From SIRX01 sp965213905 (lineage in GTDB: Bacteria; Actinomycetota; Rubrobacteria; Rubrobacterales; Rubrobacteraceae): a DNA stretch of 64,000 nucleotides. Of this stretch, positions 41,152 to 49,964 are shown one piece after another; positions within the stretch are counted from its first letter, which is position 1, and each line of letters starts with the position of its first letter. The DNA lies in contig OZ243922.1 of the NCBI GenBank assembly GCA_965213905.1, positions 992,001 to 1,056,000 of the forward strand, written 5' to 3'. A program made the position numbers and the translations under genes. Under the pieces are notes generated by a model, which was not told the DNA's origin, did not search any database, and saw only the letters and a program-made list of their open reading frames with translations.

Positions 41152-42714
41152 TCACGCCGACTTCTCCGTACCCCGGCCCGCCATTAGCAGGCCGAGTTCC
41201 TCGTCGGTGGCGTCGGGGCCGAGTTCACCGACGATGCTGCCGCCGTAGATCACGATTATGCGGTCGGCTAGAGAGCGGACTTCTTCGAGCTCCAACGAGA
41301 TTAGCAGGATGGCTTTGCCTTCGGAGCGCTGCTCTAGGAGTTGGCCGTGGATAAACTCTATGGCTCCCACGTCTACGCCACGGGTCGGTTGGGCGGCGAC
41401 GATGACGCCGGGGTCTCCGGAGAACTCACGGGCGAGCACGGCCTTCTGCTGGTTTCCGCCGGAGAGCGAGGCGGCCCGCAGGTCCGGGTTTGCGGGGCGC
41501 ACGTCGTAGGCCCGTAGGGCTTCGGCGGCGCGGCGGCGCATGACCTTCGGGGAGATCCAACCCCACCGGGAGACCGGCGGCTCGTCGTAGGTCTTTAGCG
41601 CGTTGTTTTCGGCCAGCGTGAAGTCCTGCACGAGCCCTTTGGTGCCCCGATCTTCCGGCACGTAGGCGAGCCCCCGTCCCTGCCGGTCCTCCGCGCCGAG
41701 CTTCGTTACGTCCTCCCCATCCAGGTAGACTTTGCCGCCTTCTACCGGCCGGGTCCCCGCGAGCGCTTCGGCAAGCTCCGTCTGCCCGTTGCCGTCCACC
41801 CCGGCGACCGCCAGTATCTCACCGGCCCGCACCGTGAGGCTTACATTCTCGACCGCAACATTTCCGGCGTTGGACCGGACGGCCAGGTCCTCCGCCGCCA
41901 GGCGCGGCTCACCCACCTGGACCTGTTTTTTCTCGACCCGCAACAGCACGTCCCGGCCGACCATCCGGCGGGCTAGAGAACCTTCGTCGGTCTGCGAAGT
42001 CTCTACCGTATCTACGACTTTGCCGTCCCGGATAATGGTGATCTCGTCGCTCACCCCGAGCAACTCACCGAGCTTGTGCGTGATCAGAATAATGGAGAGG
42101 CCGTCGGCCACAAGTTCCTTCAGGACGGCGAAGAGGTCTTCGGTCTCCTGGGGCGTCAAGACGGCGGTCGGCTCGTCGAGGACCAGGATGCGGGCGTCGC
42201 GGTAGAGCGTCTTGAGGATCTCCACCCGCTGCTGCTCCCCCACAGAAAGGTTAGATACCCGCTCCCGGGGGTCAACCTGAAGCCCGTAACGCTCGCACAA
42301 CTCCTCGGTGCTTTTTGCCGCCCCTTCCAGGTCCAGGGATGCACCCTTGCGGGGTTCGGCCCCGAGCACGATGTTCTCGGCCACGGTCAGCCGCGGCACG
42401 AGGGTGAAGTGTTGGTGGACCATCCCGATACCCCGGGATACGGCGTCTTTGGGGTCGGTAATGCTGGTCTTCTCGCCGTCTACCAGGATCTCGCCGCCGT
42501 CCGGCGCGTAGAGGCCGTAGAGGATCTTCATCAGGGTGGACTTGCCGGCCCCGTTCTCACCCAGGAGGCCGAGTATCTCTCCGCGCCGCAGCTTTATGGA
42601 GATGTCGTCGTTCGCCTTTACCGGGCCGAACGTCTTCGTGACGCCCCGCATCTCCAAAACGACCGGGGCATCTTTCGCCCCGGCCGAACCGCCACCGGCT
42701 GCTGCTTCGGACAA
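41152..42714 (-). CDS. BMP-type ABC importer ATPase with two nucleotide-binding domains
   Basis: 520 residues, two ABC domains in one chain as in NupO/YufO and RbsA. Domain one has GENGAGKSTLMKIL, LSVGEQQRVEIL and LVLDEPTAVL. Domain two has a degenerate Walker A (GVDGNGQTEL), signature LSGGNQQKAVLARE and a changed Walker B region (VIVAAQPTRGVDVG), as is normal for the second domain of this family. It energises the two permeases. Starts 10 bases after the binding-protein gene. Confidence 0.88.
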   Translation of the reverse strand: MSEAAAGGGSAGAKDAPVVLEMRGVTKTFGPVKANDDISIKLRRGEILGLLGENGAGKSTLMKILYGLYAPDGGEILVDGEKTSITDPKDAVSRGIGMVHQHFTLVPRLTVAENIVLGAEPRKGASLDLEGAAKSTEELCERYGLQVDPRERVSNLSVGEQQRVEILKTLYRDARILVLDEPTAVLTPQETEDLFAVLKELVADGLSIILITHKLGELLGVSDEITIIRDGKVVDTVETSQTDEGSLARRMVGRDVLLRVEKKQVQVGEPRLAAEDLAVRSNAGNVAVENVSLTVRAGEILAVAGVDGNGQTELAEALAGTRPVEGGKVYLDGEDVTKLGAEDRQGRGLAYVPEDRGTKGLVQDFTLAENNALKTYDEPPVSRWGWISPKVMRRRAAEALRAYDVRPANPDLRAASLSGGNQQKAVLAREFSGDPGVIVAAQPTRGVDVGAIEFIHGQLLEQRSEGKAILLISLELEEVRSLADRIIVIYGGSIVGELGPDATDEELGLLMAGRGTEKSA

Positions 42715-42724
42715 AGAGGTTTAC

Positions 42725-43819
42725 CTACTGGGGCGCGTCGGGGACTTCGATCTCACCGTCTATAATGCCCTGGCGAGCCTCGTCTACCTGATCCTTGACC
42801 TCCTGCGGCACCTGGTCGTCGAACTCGCCGTAGGGCGCCAGGCTCACGCCGTCGTCCTCAAGCCCGAACGTCTGTACTTCACCGCCGGGGAACTCGCCAT
42901 TGCGGGCGGCCTCGGTCGTCTGGAAAACGGCGTTGTCCACCCGCTTGACCATCGAGGTCAGGATGGGGGCGTCCGGGTTCAACTCGGCCTGGTTGGAGTC
43001 CACGCCGATGGCGAAGATGTCCTGCTCGGAGGCCGCCTCGAAGAGGCCCGCGCCCGTCGCGCCGGAAGCGTGGTAAATGATGTCCGCGTTCTGCTGGATC
43101 TGCTGCAAGGAGATCTCCTTGCCCCGCGCCGGGTCGTTGAAGGCATCCGGAGTCGAGCCCGCATACTGCACCAGCACCTCGCAGTCGGGGCACACCGACT
43201 CTACCCCGGCCGTGTATCCGGCCTCGAACTTGGCGATGAGGTCCGACTCCTGCCCGCCGAGGAAACCGACCACCTGGTCGTCCGGGTTCGTGTACTCGGT
43301 TTCTTCCTGGGTCATCAGCCCGGCCAAAACCCCGGCCAGGTAGCTGCCCTCTTCCTCCCGGAAGGTCAGGCTCGCCACGTTATCCGCCTCGACCACCGAG
43401 TCCACGATGGCGAAGTTGTTGTCCGGGTACTGGGGCGCAATCTCCGTGAGCGCGTCGGTCATGAGGAAGCCGATGGCGTAAACCGGCGTGAACCCGTTGT
43501 CGGCGAGTTGGGTAAGGTTGTTTATGTAGTCGGAGGAGGCGCCGGATTCAAGCACCTCGGTCTCCACGCCAAACTCTTCTGAAGCCCTTTCTAGCCCGGC
43601 GTTCGCCGAGTCGTTGAAGCTCTGGTCGCCGAGGCCGCCGACGTCGGTGACCATAGCCGGCTGAACCTCCTCGCCGCCTCCCTGGTCCCCGCCGCCATTG
43701 CCGCCGTCGCCGCCGTCGCCACCGCCGCCGGAGTCATCGCTCCCGCCGCCGCCGCCGCAAGCGGCCGCCACCGCGAGCACGAACGCGAAAACTATCGCCA
43801 ACCAGAACTTCCTAGACAT
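42725..43819 (-). CDS. BMP-family substrate-binding lipoprotein
   Basis: 364 residues. Signal peptide with lipobox (VLAVAAACGG), then a long Gly/Ser/Asp linker (GGGGGSDDSGGGGDGGDGG), then the periplasmic-binding fold with DVGGLGDQSFNDSANAG, the BMP family signature. BMP proteins bind purine or pyrimidine nucleosides (for example NupN, PnrA) or related molecules; here ATPase and permeases of the same family support nucleoside uptake. First gene of the operon; ATG at 43819 with GAGGAGG. Confidence 0.88.
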   Translation of the reverse strand: MSRKFWLAIVFAFVLAVAAACGGGGGSDDSGGGGDGGDGGNGGGDQGGGEEVQPAMVTDVGGLGDQSFNDSANAGLERASEEFGVETEVLESGASSDYINNLTQLADNGFTPVYAIGFLMTDALTEIAPQYPDNNFAIVDSVVEADNVASLTFREEEGSYLAGVLAGLMTQEETEYTNPDDQVVGFLGGQESDLIAKFEAGYTAGVESVCPDCEVLVQYAGSTPDAFNDPARGKEISLQQIQQNADIIYHASGATGAGLFEAASEQDIFAIGVDSNQAELNPDAPILTSMVKRVDNAVFQTTEAARNGEFPGGEVQTFGLEDDGVSLAPYGEFDDQVPQEVKDQVDEARQGIIDGEIEVPDAPQ

Positions 43820-43955
43820 CGAACCTCCTCTTTTCGTGGCGCGGACGCCGGCTACCGGATGCTATTCAAAAGCAATGGATGATTATCATAACTAACAACG
43901 GGCTCTAATAATAGGGGGTAACGGTGACCCGGCGCAACCGGCGTTTCGCGGCAGG

Positions 43956-44165
43956 CTACTGCAACAACTTTTTGAGGTTGTCTTCGAGGTAGTCGGCGGT
44001 TACGGGGCCTTCGGGTGAGTAGGCCACGGCTTCTTTGCAGAGGTGGTAGAGGGCTAGGGTCCGGGTTGGGGAGAGCCGGCGGCCGCCGGCTTGCTCCAGC
44101 ACCAGGCGCATCAGCTCCAGGGCGACTTCGGCCTCGCTTTTGGTCTGCTCCATAGAGAAACTCAT
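43956..44165 (-). CDS. 69-residue hypothetical protein
   Basis: Helical, soluble protein (SEAEVALELMRLVLEQAGG, then YHLCKEAVAYSPEG, DYLEDNLKKLL). No family recognised. It is divergent from the DUF2225 gene; an alternative start is the second Met (MEQTK), five codons later. GC and codon use look native. Confidence 0.5.
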   Translation of the reverse strand: MSFSMEQTKSEAEVALELMRLVLEQAGGRRLSPTRTLALYHLCKEAVAYSPEGPVTADYLEDNLKKLLQ

Positions 44166-44279
44166 CCCCTCTTTAGTGCGCCGGTAGAAGATTATACTGG
44201 GGTCGGGGGATCGGGGGGCTATGGTAAACTCGATTTATCTCTTATCAGGTATACACCGGGGTATTTTACGGGTCGGGCT

Positions 44280-44984
44280 ATGAGTCGGGCTACGGGCCAG
44301 GTGACAACGGAGAAGCTCTTGGGCGAAGTTAAAAACGTGTACGTCCGGTGCCCGGCGTGCCACCACGTCTTTCGGGCCCCGTCGGTAAAGAGTTACGCCA
44401 CCGTGGGACGCGAGACGGACCTGTGCCCCAGGTTCCCGGGCCGGTTGTCCGACGGTTCCCGCCTTATACAGAGCGCCGTTACGATGTGCCCGGCGTGCTC
44501 TTTCGCGTCCCAGGAGGAGTTCAACGGCCTGGATCTCACCCCCGACGAACGCCACGACATAGAAGAGCGCCTCGGGGCGGACGGTTTGCTCCAGGTACTC
44601 CGCGCCAGCCCGCCGCCGTGGCTCCCTTTCCACGCCGCTGAGGTCTGCGGCCAGGAGCGCGGCCACCGGGCGCGGGACCTGGGAGATCTCTGCCTCCGGG
44701 CTTCGTGGGTTTGCCGCAAAGAAAAAGAGCAGCCATTCGAGAGCACCTTCCAACTGAGGGCCGTGCGCTACTTCATGCGCTCGCTGGAGCAGGAAGGCCT
44801 CTACGGGGCGGAACTCTCCGTGACCACGTACCTGGTCGGCGAGTTAAACCGGCGCCTCGGGCGCCACCGCGAGGCGCTCAACTGGTACGTCAACGCCGGG
44901 CGCACCCTCGACGACGAGAGGCTCGCCTGGCTGAACCGGCTCATCTCCCAGCAGAGCAAGCTCGCCCGGGAGCAGGCCGCCTGA
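44280..44984 (+). CDS. DUF2225-family protein
   Basis: 234 residues from the ATG at 44280. Two zinc-finger-like CxxC pairs, CPACHHVF and CPACSFASQEEF, bracket about 60 residues; the C-terminus has TPR-like helices (YFMRSLEQEGLYGAEL, YLVGELNRRLGRHREAL, then WYVNAGRTLDDERL). This is the DUF2225 layout. The family is widespread in Firmicutes and actinobacteria and its function is not known. The frame extends upstream to 44091 without similarity. Confidence 0.78.
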   Translation: MSRATGQVTTEKLLGEVKNVYVRCPACHHVFRAPSVKSYATVGRETDLCPRFPGRLSDGSRLIQSAVTMCPACSFASQEEFNGLDLTPDERHDIEERLGADGLLQVLRASPPPWLPFHAAEVCGQERGHRARDLGDLCLRASWVCRKEKEQPFESTFQLRAVRYFMRSLEQEGLYGAELSVTTYLVGELNRRLGRHREALNWYVNAGRTLDDERLAWLNRLISQQSKLAREQAA

Positions 44985-45041
44985 GGGCCACCTGAGGGCC
45001 GTGGCCGTGATCTCTCACCCATACCGATACCGCGGATTGGG

Positions 45042-45047
45042 TATACT
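45042..45047 (+). promoter_or_regulatory. -10 element TATACT of a leaderless transcript
   Basis: TATACT, then seven bases, then an in-frame GTG at 45055. This favours GTG 45055 as start over the GTG at 45001. Confidence 0.5.
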
Positions 45048-45054
45048 GTTCCCT

Positions 45055-45885
45055 GTGGAAAAGTTGCGTAAAACTTATTTCGACGTAAGCGAGGAGCGGC
45101 TCGTCTGGGAGGGTCTCGCGTCGGCTTGCGTGCCCCCGCTCCGGCGTCTCGGGGCGTTCTTTCTGGTCGGGTTTACCGCTTTTATAGCCCTGACCACGGC
45201 CGTCGTGCTCTTCTATAACCTCTTCGGCCCCCGGCACGTGGAGGGACAGGGGGTCGCCGTGCCCCACTGGACGTTCTACACGACCATGATTTTGTGTTTC
45301 GTGGCTTCCGTGGCCGCGTACCTGGTCTGGCTCCGCCGTAACCTGAAGACTTACCGCTCGTTCGCCGGGATGCTCCGGCGGGGAGGCTTGGACCCCAAAC
45401 GCCCGACCCTGGGCGGCCTCCGGGCGTATCCTGACGAGCAACTACTCGCCCTCCGCTCCCGCTACGAAAAACTCCCGGCGGGGAAGCAGAAGAGCCGTTT
45501 CGAGTTCATCTTCGGTTTCCGGGAGGACGACTCGTTCTCGATCGCCCCGCTAAGCGTGTTGCCCGGAACCTTCGAGATGAACGCCCTTCGGGTGGAGTGG
45601 GAGTCAAACCTGATGCTCCGGGAAGAAAGGTCCGTACCGGAGATCTCCTGGTGGACGGAGGCCCGCAGCGGTCTTCTACCCCGCCAGCCAAACGAGACGC
45701 GCCGGCTGGTGTACGCGCTCCGCTACACGACCGACTCCGTGCGGGAACTAAAGCGCCGGTACGGCTACCGGACCCAGCAGTGGCACGCGACCGTACCCGA
45801 AGGCCAGCTCTTCGATGCCGTGCGGGATCTCGAAAACGCCCGCCGCATACAGGCCACCCTCGGCCGCAAACCCCGCCACACCTGA
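45055..45885 (+). CDS. two-span membrane protein of unknown function
   Basis: About 276 residues from the GTG at 45055. Two hydrophobic spans (about 40-60 and 80-100) are separated by a polar loop rich in His, and a long soluble C-terminal part follows, with many Arg and Trp (EISWWTEARSG). An open frame continues upstream to 45001, but the TATACT box just before 45055 suggests the shorter form. No family recognised. It follows the DUF2225 gene by 70 bases. Confidence 0.6.
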   Translation: MEKLRKTYFDVSEERLVWEGLASACVPPLRRLGAFFLVGFTAFIALTTAVVLFYNLFGPRHVEGQGVAVPHWTFYTTMILCFVASVAAYLVWLRRNLKTYRSFAGMLRRGGLDPKRPTLGGLRAYPDEQLLALRSRYEKLPAGKQKSRFEFIFGFREDDSFSIAPLSVLPGTFEMNALRVEWESNLMLREERSVPEISWWTEARSGLLPRQPNETRRLVYALRYTTDSVRELKRRYGYRTQQWHATVPEGQLFDAVRDLENARRIQATLGRKPRHT

Positions 45886-45926
45886 GCCCCCGGCTTCCCC
45901 GGCTAGAGCTTTGGCCGCCGGGGTTG

Positions 45927-45932
45927 TAGAGT
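45927..45932 (+). promoter_or_regulatory. -10 element TAGAGT of a leaderless transcript
   Basis: TAGAGT, then ACCCGG, then the ATG at 45939. No Shine-Dalgarno sequence precedes the start. Confidence 0.5.
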
Positions 45933-45938
45933 ACCCGG

Positions 45939-47027
45939 ATGGAGACCAACTTCGGCGGCGCGCCGTCTTACACAGTGGGTATCGAAGAAGAGTTCCAAAT
46001 GGTGGACCCGGAAAGCCGGGAGCTTAGCCCGGCTATAGAAGCGGTGCTCTCGGCGGCGGGTGGGGCCTCTTGGATCTCCTCGGAGCTTTCCCAGTCTTGC
46101 GTGGAGCTCGTCTCCCCGGTCTTCGCGGACGTGGCGGAGGCCGGCCGGGAGCTTCCCATGTTGCGTCGCAAGCTGGGCGAACTGGCGGAGGGCTGCGGCG
46201 TAGAGTTGGCCGCCGCCGGAACCCACCCGTTCTCCAACCCGGTCGAGCAACCGTTTACCAGGGGCGAGCATCACCTCAAAGTCGAGAAGCAGATGGGGTG
46301 GGTGGCGAGGACCCAGGCCATCTACGGGCTGCACGTCCACGTCGCTGTGCCGGATGAGGAGGCCGCCATCCGGGCCGCGGGCGTGCTGTCGCGTCACGTG
46401 CCGCTCCTCATAGCGCTCTCCGGCAACTCTCCGTTCTGGCGCGGGTCGGATACCCGGCTCTCCTCCACGCGCATAAAAGTTTTCGAGATCTTCCCGCGCT
46501 CCGGCCTCCCGCCGGCCTTCGACGACTGGCAAGCCTTTGAAAACCACGTCGAAACCCTCGTCGCCTCCGGCAACATCCCGGACTACTCCTGGTGCTGGTG
46601 GGACGTGCGCCCACACCCCAAGTTCGGCACCGTGGAGTTCCGCTCCCCAGACGTACAGACCGACGTTTCGTACACGATCTCTCTGGCGGCCCTGATTCAA
46701 TGCCTGGTAGCAACAGCGGAGGAACGCGGGCCGGAGGACCCGCTCCTCACGGAAGAAAACAAATGGCTCGCCGCCCGCCACGGCCTGGACGCCACGTTCT
46801 ACGACTTCGCGGACGGGCAGAAGATCTCCGCCAGAAACCTGGCCCGCCGGCTCTCCGAAGAGCTACGCCCCGCCGCCCAGCAACTCGGCTGCGAAAACGA
46901 GTTGGAAGGCGTGACCCGGATAGTAGAGCGCGGCTGTGGCGCCGGGCTGCAACGCGACGTGTTTCGGAAGCACAACTCCCTAAAAAGCGTCGTAGAGTAT
47001 CTGGCCGAAACCACGACTTCCGGCTAG
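45939..47027 (+). CDS. GCS2-type carboxylate-amine ligase (YbdK/EgtA-like)
   Basis: 362 residues. YTVGIEEEFQMVD near the N-terminus, then the GGASWISSELSQSCVELVSP and AAAGTHPFSNPV segments and SGNSPFWRGSDT are diagnostic of the glutamate-cysteine-ligase type 2 family. These enzymes join a carboxylate to an amine with ATP; E. coli YbdK makes gamma-glutamylcysteine weakly, and actinobacterial EgtA starts ergothioneine synthesis. No ergothioneine or mycothiol gene adjoins, so the acceptor is uncertain. Leaderless start. Confidence 0.85.
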   Translation: METNFGGAPSYTVGIEEEFQMVDPESRELSPAIEAVLSAAGGASWISSELSQSCVELVSPVFADVAEAGRELPMLRRKLGELAEGCGVELAAAGTHPFSNPVEQPFTRGEHHLKVEKQMGWVARTQAIYGLHVHVAVPDEEAAIRAAGVLSRHVPLLIALSGNSPFWRGSDTRLSSTRIKVFEIFPRSGLPPAFDDWQAFENHVETLVASGNIPDYSWCWWDVRPHPKFGTVEFRSPDVQTDVSYTISLAALIQCLVATAEERGPEDPLLTEENKWLAARHGLDATFYDFADGQKISARNLARRLSEELRPAAQQLGCENELEGVTRIVERGCGAGLQRDVFRKHNSLKSVVEYLAETTTSG

Positions 47028-47189
47028 ACGACTTCCGGATAGGGTAGCCGCAAACCCGTCCGGCGAAAGACTCCCGAAAAAGATTCTTGTGGGTACACTT
47101 ACCACGACAAGGACCGGCAGAAGATATATTTACCGCCGACGCAACTTCGCCGACACCGCGGCAAAAAGGATAAAAAGGAGCTATCGCAA

Positions 47190-48953
47190 GTGGCGACAAA
47201 CCTCGTACTAGGACCTCTTCTCCGGTACACGGACACCCAAGAAGCCACCGTCTGGGTCGAAACGAACGGGGCCTGCGGGGTGTCGGTGGAGGTGGACGGC
47301 TCGTCTCATGCTTCGCACACCTTTTGCGTAGAAGGCCATCATTACGCCCTGGTTCGCGTAACGGACCTGGAGCCCGCGAGGACCTACGAGTACACCGTGA
47401 CGCTCGACGGCGAAAAAGCCTGGCCCGGGCCGGGTTCGGAGTTTCCCCCGAGCGTTATACGGACGCTGGACGAAGAAGCCCCGTTCAAGCTGGCTTTCGG
47501 GTCTTGCCGGGTAGCGGCCCCGCACGAGCCGCCTTATACCCGCGACGGCAGGGAAGACTCGAAAGGGTACAACGTAGACGCCCTTTACGCGCTCGCCACC
47601 CGGATGCGACGGGTCCCCACGGAGGAATGGCCCGGCGCGTTGCTGCTGCTCGGGGATCAAATCTACGCCGACGAAGTTTCCCTGGATACGCTGAACTTCA
47701 TCCGTTCCCGCCGCGACACGGATTTGCCGCCGGGTGAAGAAGTCGCGGACTTCGAGGAGTATACGCACCTGTACCTCGACTCTTGGGGCGAGCCCGCCAT
47801 CCGGTGGTTGTTGTCTACAATCCCCACGGCCATGATCTTCGACGACCACGACGTAAACGACGATTGGAACACCTCCGAAGCGTGGTTGGAAGAGACGCGC
47901 GCCAAACCCTGGTGGGACGGCAGGATCTCCGGCGGCTTGATGTCTTACTGGATCTACCAGCACCTCGGCAACCTCTCGCCGGAGGAGTTGGAGAAGAACG
48001 AACTGCTGGATGAGGTGAAAAAAGCCGGGGACGCCGGGCCAGTACTGCGGAACTTTGCCTACAAGGCCGACCGCAAACCCGAAGAAGTGCGCTGGAGCTT
48101 CCACCGCGACTTCGGCGACAGTCGCCTCGTCGTCGTAGACTCGCGGGCCGGCCGGGTACTGACGGAAGGCAAGCGCAAAATGGTGGACGACTTCGAGTGG
48201 GAATGGGTCGAAGAACACGCTACCGGGGGTTTTGATCACCTCCTGATCGGGACCTCTTTGCCCCTGACCATGGCCCCCGGCATCCACCACCTGGAGAACT
48301 GGATCGAAGCCGTCTGCGCCGGAGCCTGGGGCCACAGAGCAACCCGGGCCGGAGAGTGGCTCCGCCAGAAGATAGACATGGAACAATGGCCCGCCTTCCG
48401 CAACTCATTCGACCGCTTTATAGAGCTCTTGCGGGCGGTGGAAGCCGGCGAGCGCGGCCCGGTGCCGAACTCCGTAGTCGTCCTCTCCGGCGACGTACAT
48501 CACACCTACCTCGCGGAGATAGACCTGCCCGGCTCCCGGAACGGAACCCCGGAAGGCGGAACCCCGGAAGGCGGAACCCCGGAAGGCGGAACCCCGGAAG
48601 GCGGAACCCCGGAAGGCGGAACTCCGAACGGCAATAACGGCAACGTCGCCTACCAGGCTACCTGCTCCCCGTTCCGCAACCCGCTGCCCGGCCCCCTGCG
48701 GCCCGTTTTCCGCTTCGGCTGGTCGAGGGCGGGTACGTTTATCGGGAGGCTTCTCTCCCGGGCCGCCGGCGTCGAAGCATCGGAGGCCGGCTGGAAGCTA
48801 ACCCACGAAGACCCCTGGTTCGAGAACCACGTCGCCACCCTAGAACTAAACAAAGACCGGGCCGCCCTCAAGGTAGAGCGGGCAATCTCTGAGGGCGGAG
48901 AAAAGCACGACGAACCTGCTTTGCAAAACGTATTCAGGTATGGTCTCTCCTAA
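47190..48953 (+). CDS. PhoD-like alkaline phosphatase-family protein
   Basis: 587 residues. An N-terminal beta-sandwich (about 1-95) precedes the PhoD-type metallophosphoesterase domain, seen in LAFGSCR, LLLGDQIYADEV, MIFDDHDVNDDW and SGDVHHTYLAEI, which supply the metal-binding residues. There is no signal peptide, so the protein is probably cytoplasmic, unlike secreted PhoD. Six GTPEG units near residue 452 make a flexible insert inside the domain. GTG at 47190 with AAAAAGGAG. The family hydrolyses phosphodiesters or phosphomonoesters; the substrate is unknown. Confidence 0.83.
   Translation: MATNLVLGPLLRYTDTQEATVWVETNGACGVSVEVDGSSHASHTFCVEGHHYALVRVTDLEPARTYEYTVTLDGEKAWPGPGSEFPPSVIRTLDEEAPFKLAFGSCRVAAPHEPPYTRDGREDSKGYNVDALYALATRMRRVPTEEWPGALLLLGDQIYADEVSLDTLNFIRSRRDTDLPPGEEVADFEEYTHLYLDSWGEPAIRWLLSTIPTAMIFDDHDVNDDWNTSEAWLEETRAKPWWDGRISGGLMSYWIYQHLGNLSPEELEKNELLDEVKKAGDAGPVLRNFAYKADRKPEEVRWSFHRDFGDSRLVVVDSRAGRVLTEGKRKMVDDFEWEWVEEHATGGFDHLLIGTSLPLTMAPGIHHLENWIEAVCAGAWGHRATRAGEWLRQKIDMEQWPAFRNSFDRFIELLRAVEAGERGPVPNSVVVLSGDVHHTYLAEIDLPGSRNGTPEGGTPEGGTPEGGTPEGGTPEGGTPNGNNGNVAYQATCSPFRNPLPGPLRPVFRFGWSRAGTFIGRLLSRAAGVEASEAGWKLTHEDPWFENHVATLELNKDRAALKVERAISEGGEKHDEPALQNVFRYGLS
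48543..48632 (+). repeat. 15-bp minisatellite in the phosphatase gene
   Basis: Five perfect copies of GGAACCCCGGAAGGC and one degenerate copy, coding for GTPEG units. Copies are identical, so the array is recent or still sliding; the 15-bp unit keeps the frame. Confidence 0.95.
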
Positions 48954-48974
48954 AGTCCAAGCAAGGAGATACCC

Positions 48975-49367
48975 GTGAAAGTAATTTCAGCAAATGATGT
49001 AGAGACCCGCCGCGGACCGGAAGAGTGGTTTACCGGCACCGTCTGGATGGATGTGGCCTCCATCCCACAACCCGGCGCGGGCCTATTCCGCGTGTTTTTC
49101 GAGCCCGGAGCCCGCACCAACTGGCACACGCACCCGGAGGGCCAGATCCTCTACGTCGTCAGCGGCACGGGCCGCGTTCAGAAATCCGGCGAAGAAGTCC
49201 AGGGGATCCACACCGGCGACCTCGTCTACATCGCCCCGGACGAAAAACACTGGCACGGCGCCGCCCCCGACACCTTCATGGTCCACGTGGCGATCAGCCC
49301 GGCCCTGCAAACGGACGGTGCTACTGACTGGTTGGAGCCCGTCACCGATGAAGAGTATGGCGTCTAA
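48975..49367 (+). CDS. single-domain cupin protein
   Basis: 130 residues. Cupin motif 1 (RTNWHTHPEGQILYVVSG) and motif 2 (GDLVYIAPDEKHWHGA) carry the expected His/His/Glu and His metal ligands. The overall form matches small cupins related to (R)-mandelonitrile-lyase and YhhW-like proteins. GTG at 48975 with AAGGAG. Function unknown. It follows the phosphatase gene by 21 bases and may be in the same operon. Confidence 0.8.
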   Translation: MKVISANDVETRRGPEEWFTGTVWMDVASIPQPGAGLFRVFFEPGARTNWHTHPEGQILYVVSGTGRVQKSGEEVQGIHTGDLVYIAPDEKHWHGAAPDTFMVHVAISPALQTDGATDWLEPVTDEEYGV

Positions 49368-49397
49368 ACAAGCTACTTTTCAGTGACGGTGAGCATG

Positions 49398-49922
49398 TCA
49401 CGTTCCCAGCGCAAACGACCCAGCCGGCTCCCACGGCCCGCCCAGATACCGCCACAGAGATAACCCCTCGCCCGTTACCCGAAACGGTGTAAAGGAAGCC
49501 TGCAGTTTGTTATACAAGGCTCGCGCCCGCTCCGGGGCAACTTTGTTCTGAACGGTGACGTGCGGCTTTATACGGTGGCTGTCCTGCCGGCCGAGCCAGT
49601 GCGCCCAGCGGCCGGAAAGTTCTCTCCGCAAAGCCTCGACTTCCGGTGAGCGGAGTTCGTAGGCGACACCCTTACCGAGAAAGCGCAAGCCGACGGCTTC
49701 CAGGGTTATTGGCTCCCTCGACCGGCAAACCTCTTGTAGATCCGACGTGATGCTCTGCTCGTGTTCGCCGGGCAGCGCGTGGAACAAGGTCAGGTGGGCT
49801 TGGAGATAATTGCGTTCGGGCGGAAAGTGTGCCTCGCGCAGTCGGTCGAAGTGCTCCTGGGAGGCGGCGTCCATCTTGAGCGTCAGGATTAGGGGCTCGG
49901 CCGATGTCCCGTCGCCGTTCAT
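49398..49922 (-). CDS. 2'-5' RNA ligase / cyclic phosphodiesterase superfamily protein
   Basis: 174 residues with the two HxT motifs that define the 2H phosphoesterase fold: AHLTLFH (about 43) and KPHVTVQNK (about 119), each in a beta strand. The family acts on 2'-5' RNA links or 2',3'-cyclic phosphates. It follows the NrfD gene by 43 bases but has no obvious link with formate metabolism; an independent start is likely. Confidence 0.8.
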   Translation of the reverse strand: MNGDGTSAEPLILTLKMDAASQEHFDRLREAHFPPERNYLQAHLTLFHALPGEHEQSITSDLQEVCRSREPITLEAVGLRFLGKGVAYELRSPEVEALRRELSGRWAHWLGRQDSHRIKPHVTVQNKVAPERARALYNKLQASFTPFRVTGEGLSLWRYLGGPWEPAGSFALGT

Positions 49923-49964
49923 CGCGCTTTAGTGCCGATCCGCGCGCGCCTCGGACGCCGGCTA

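Noticed and set aside
45001..45054. GTG at 45001 as start of the membrane protein
   Set aside because: A TATACT box lies between it and the in-frame GTG at 45055, and the extra residues are not hydrophobic or conserved-looking.
48543..48632. Repeat array as CRISPR
   Set aside because: Units are directly adjacent without spacers and lie in frame within a coding region.
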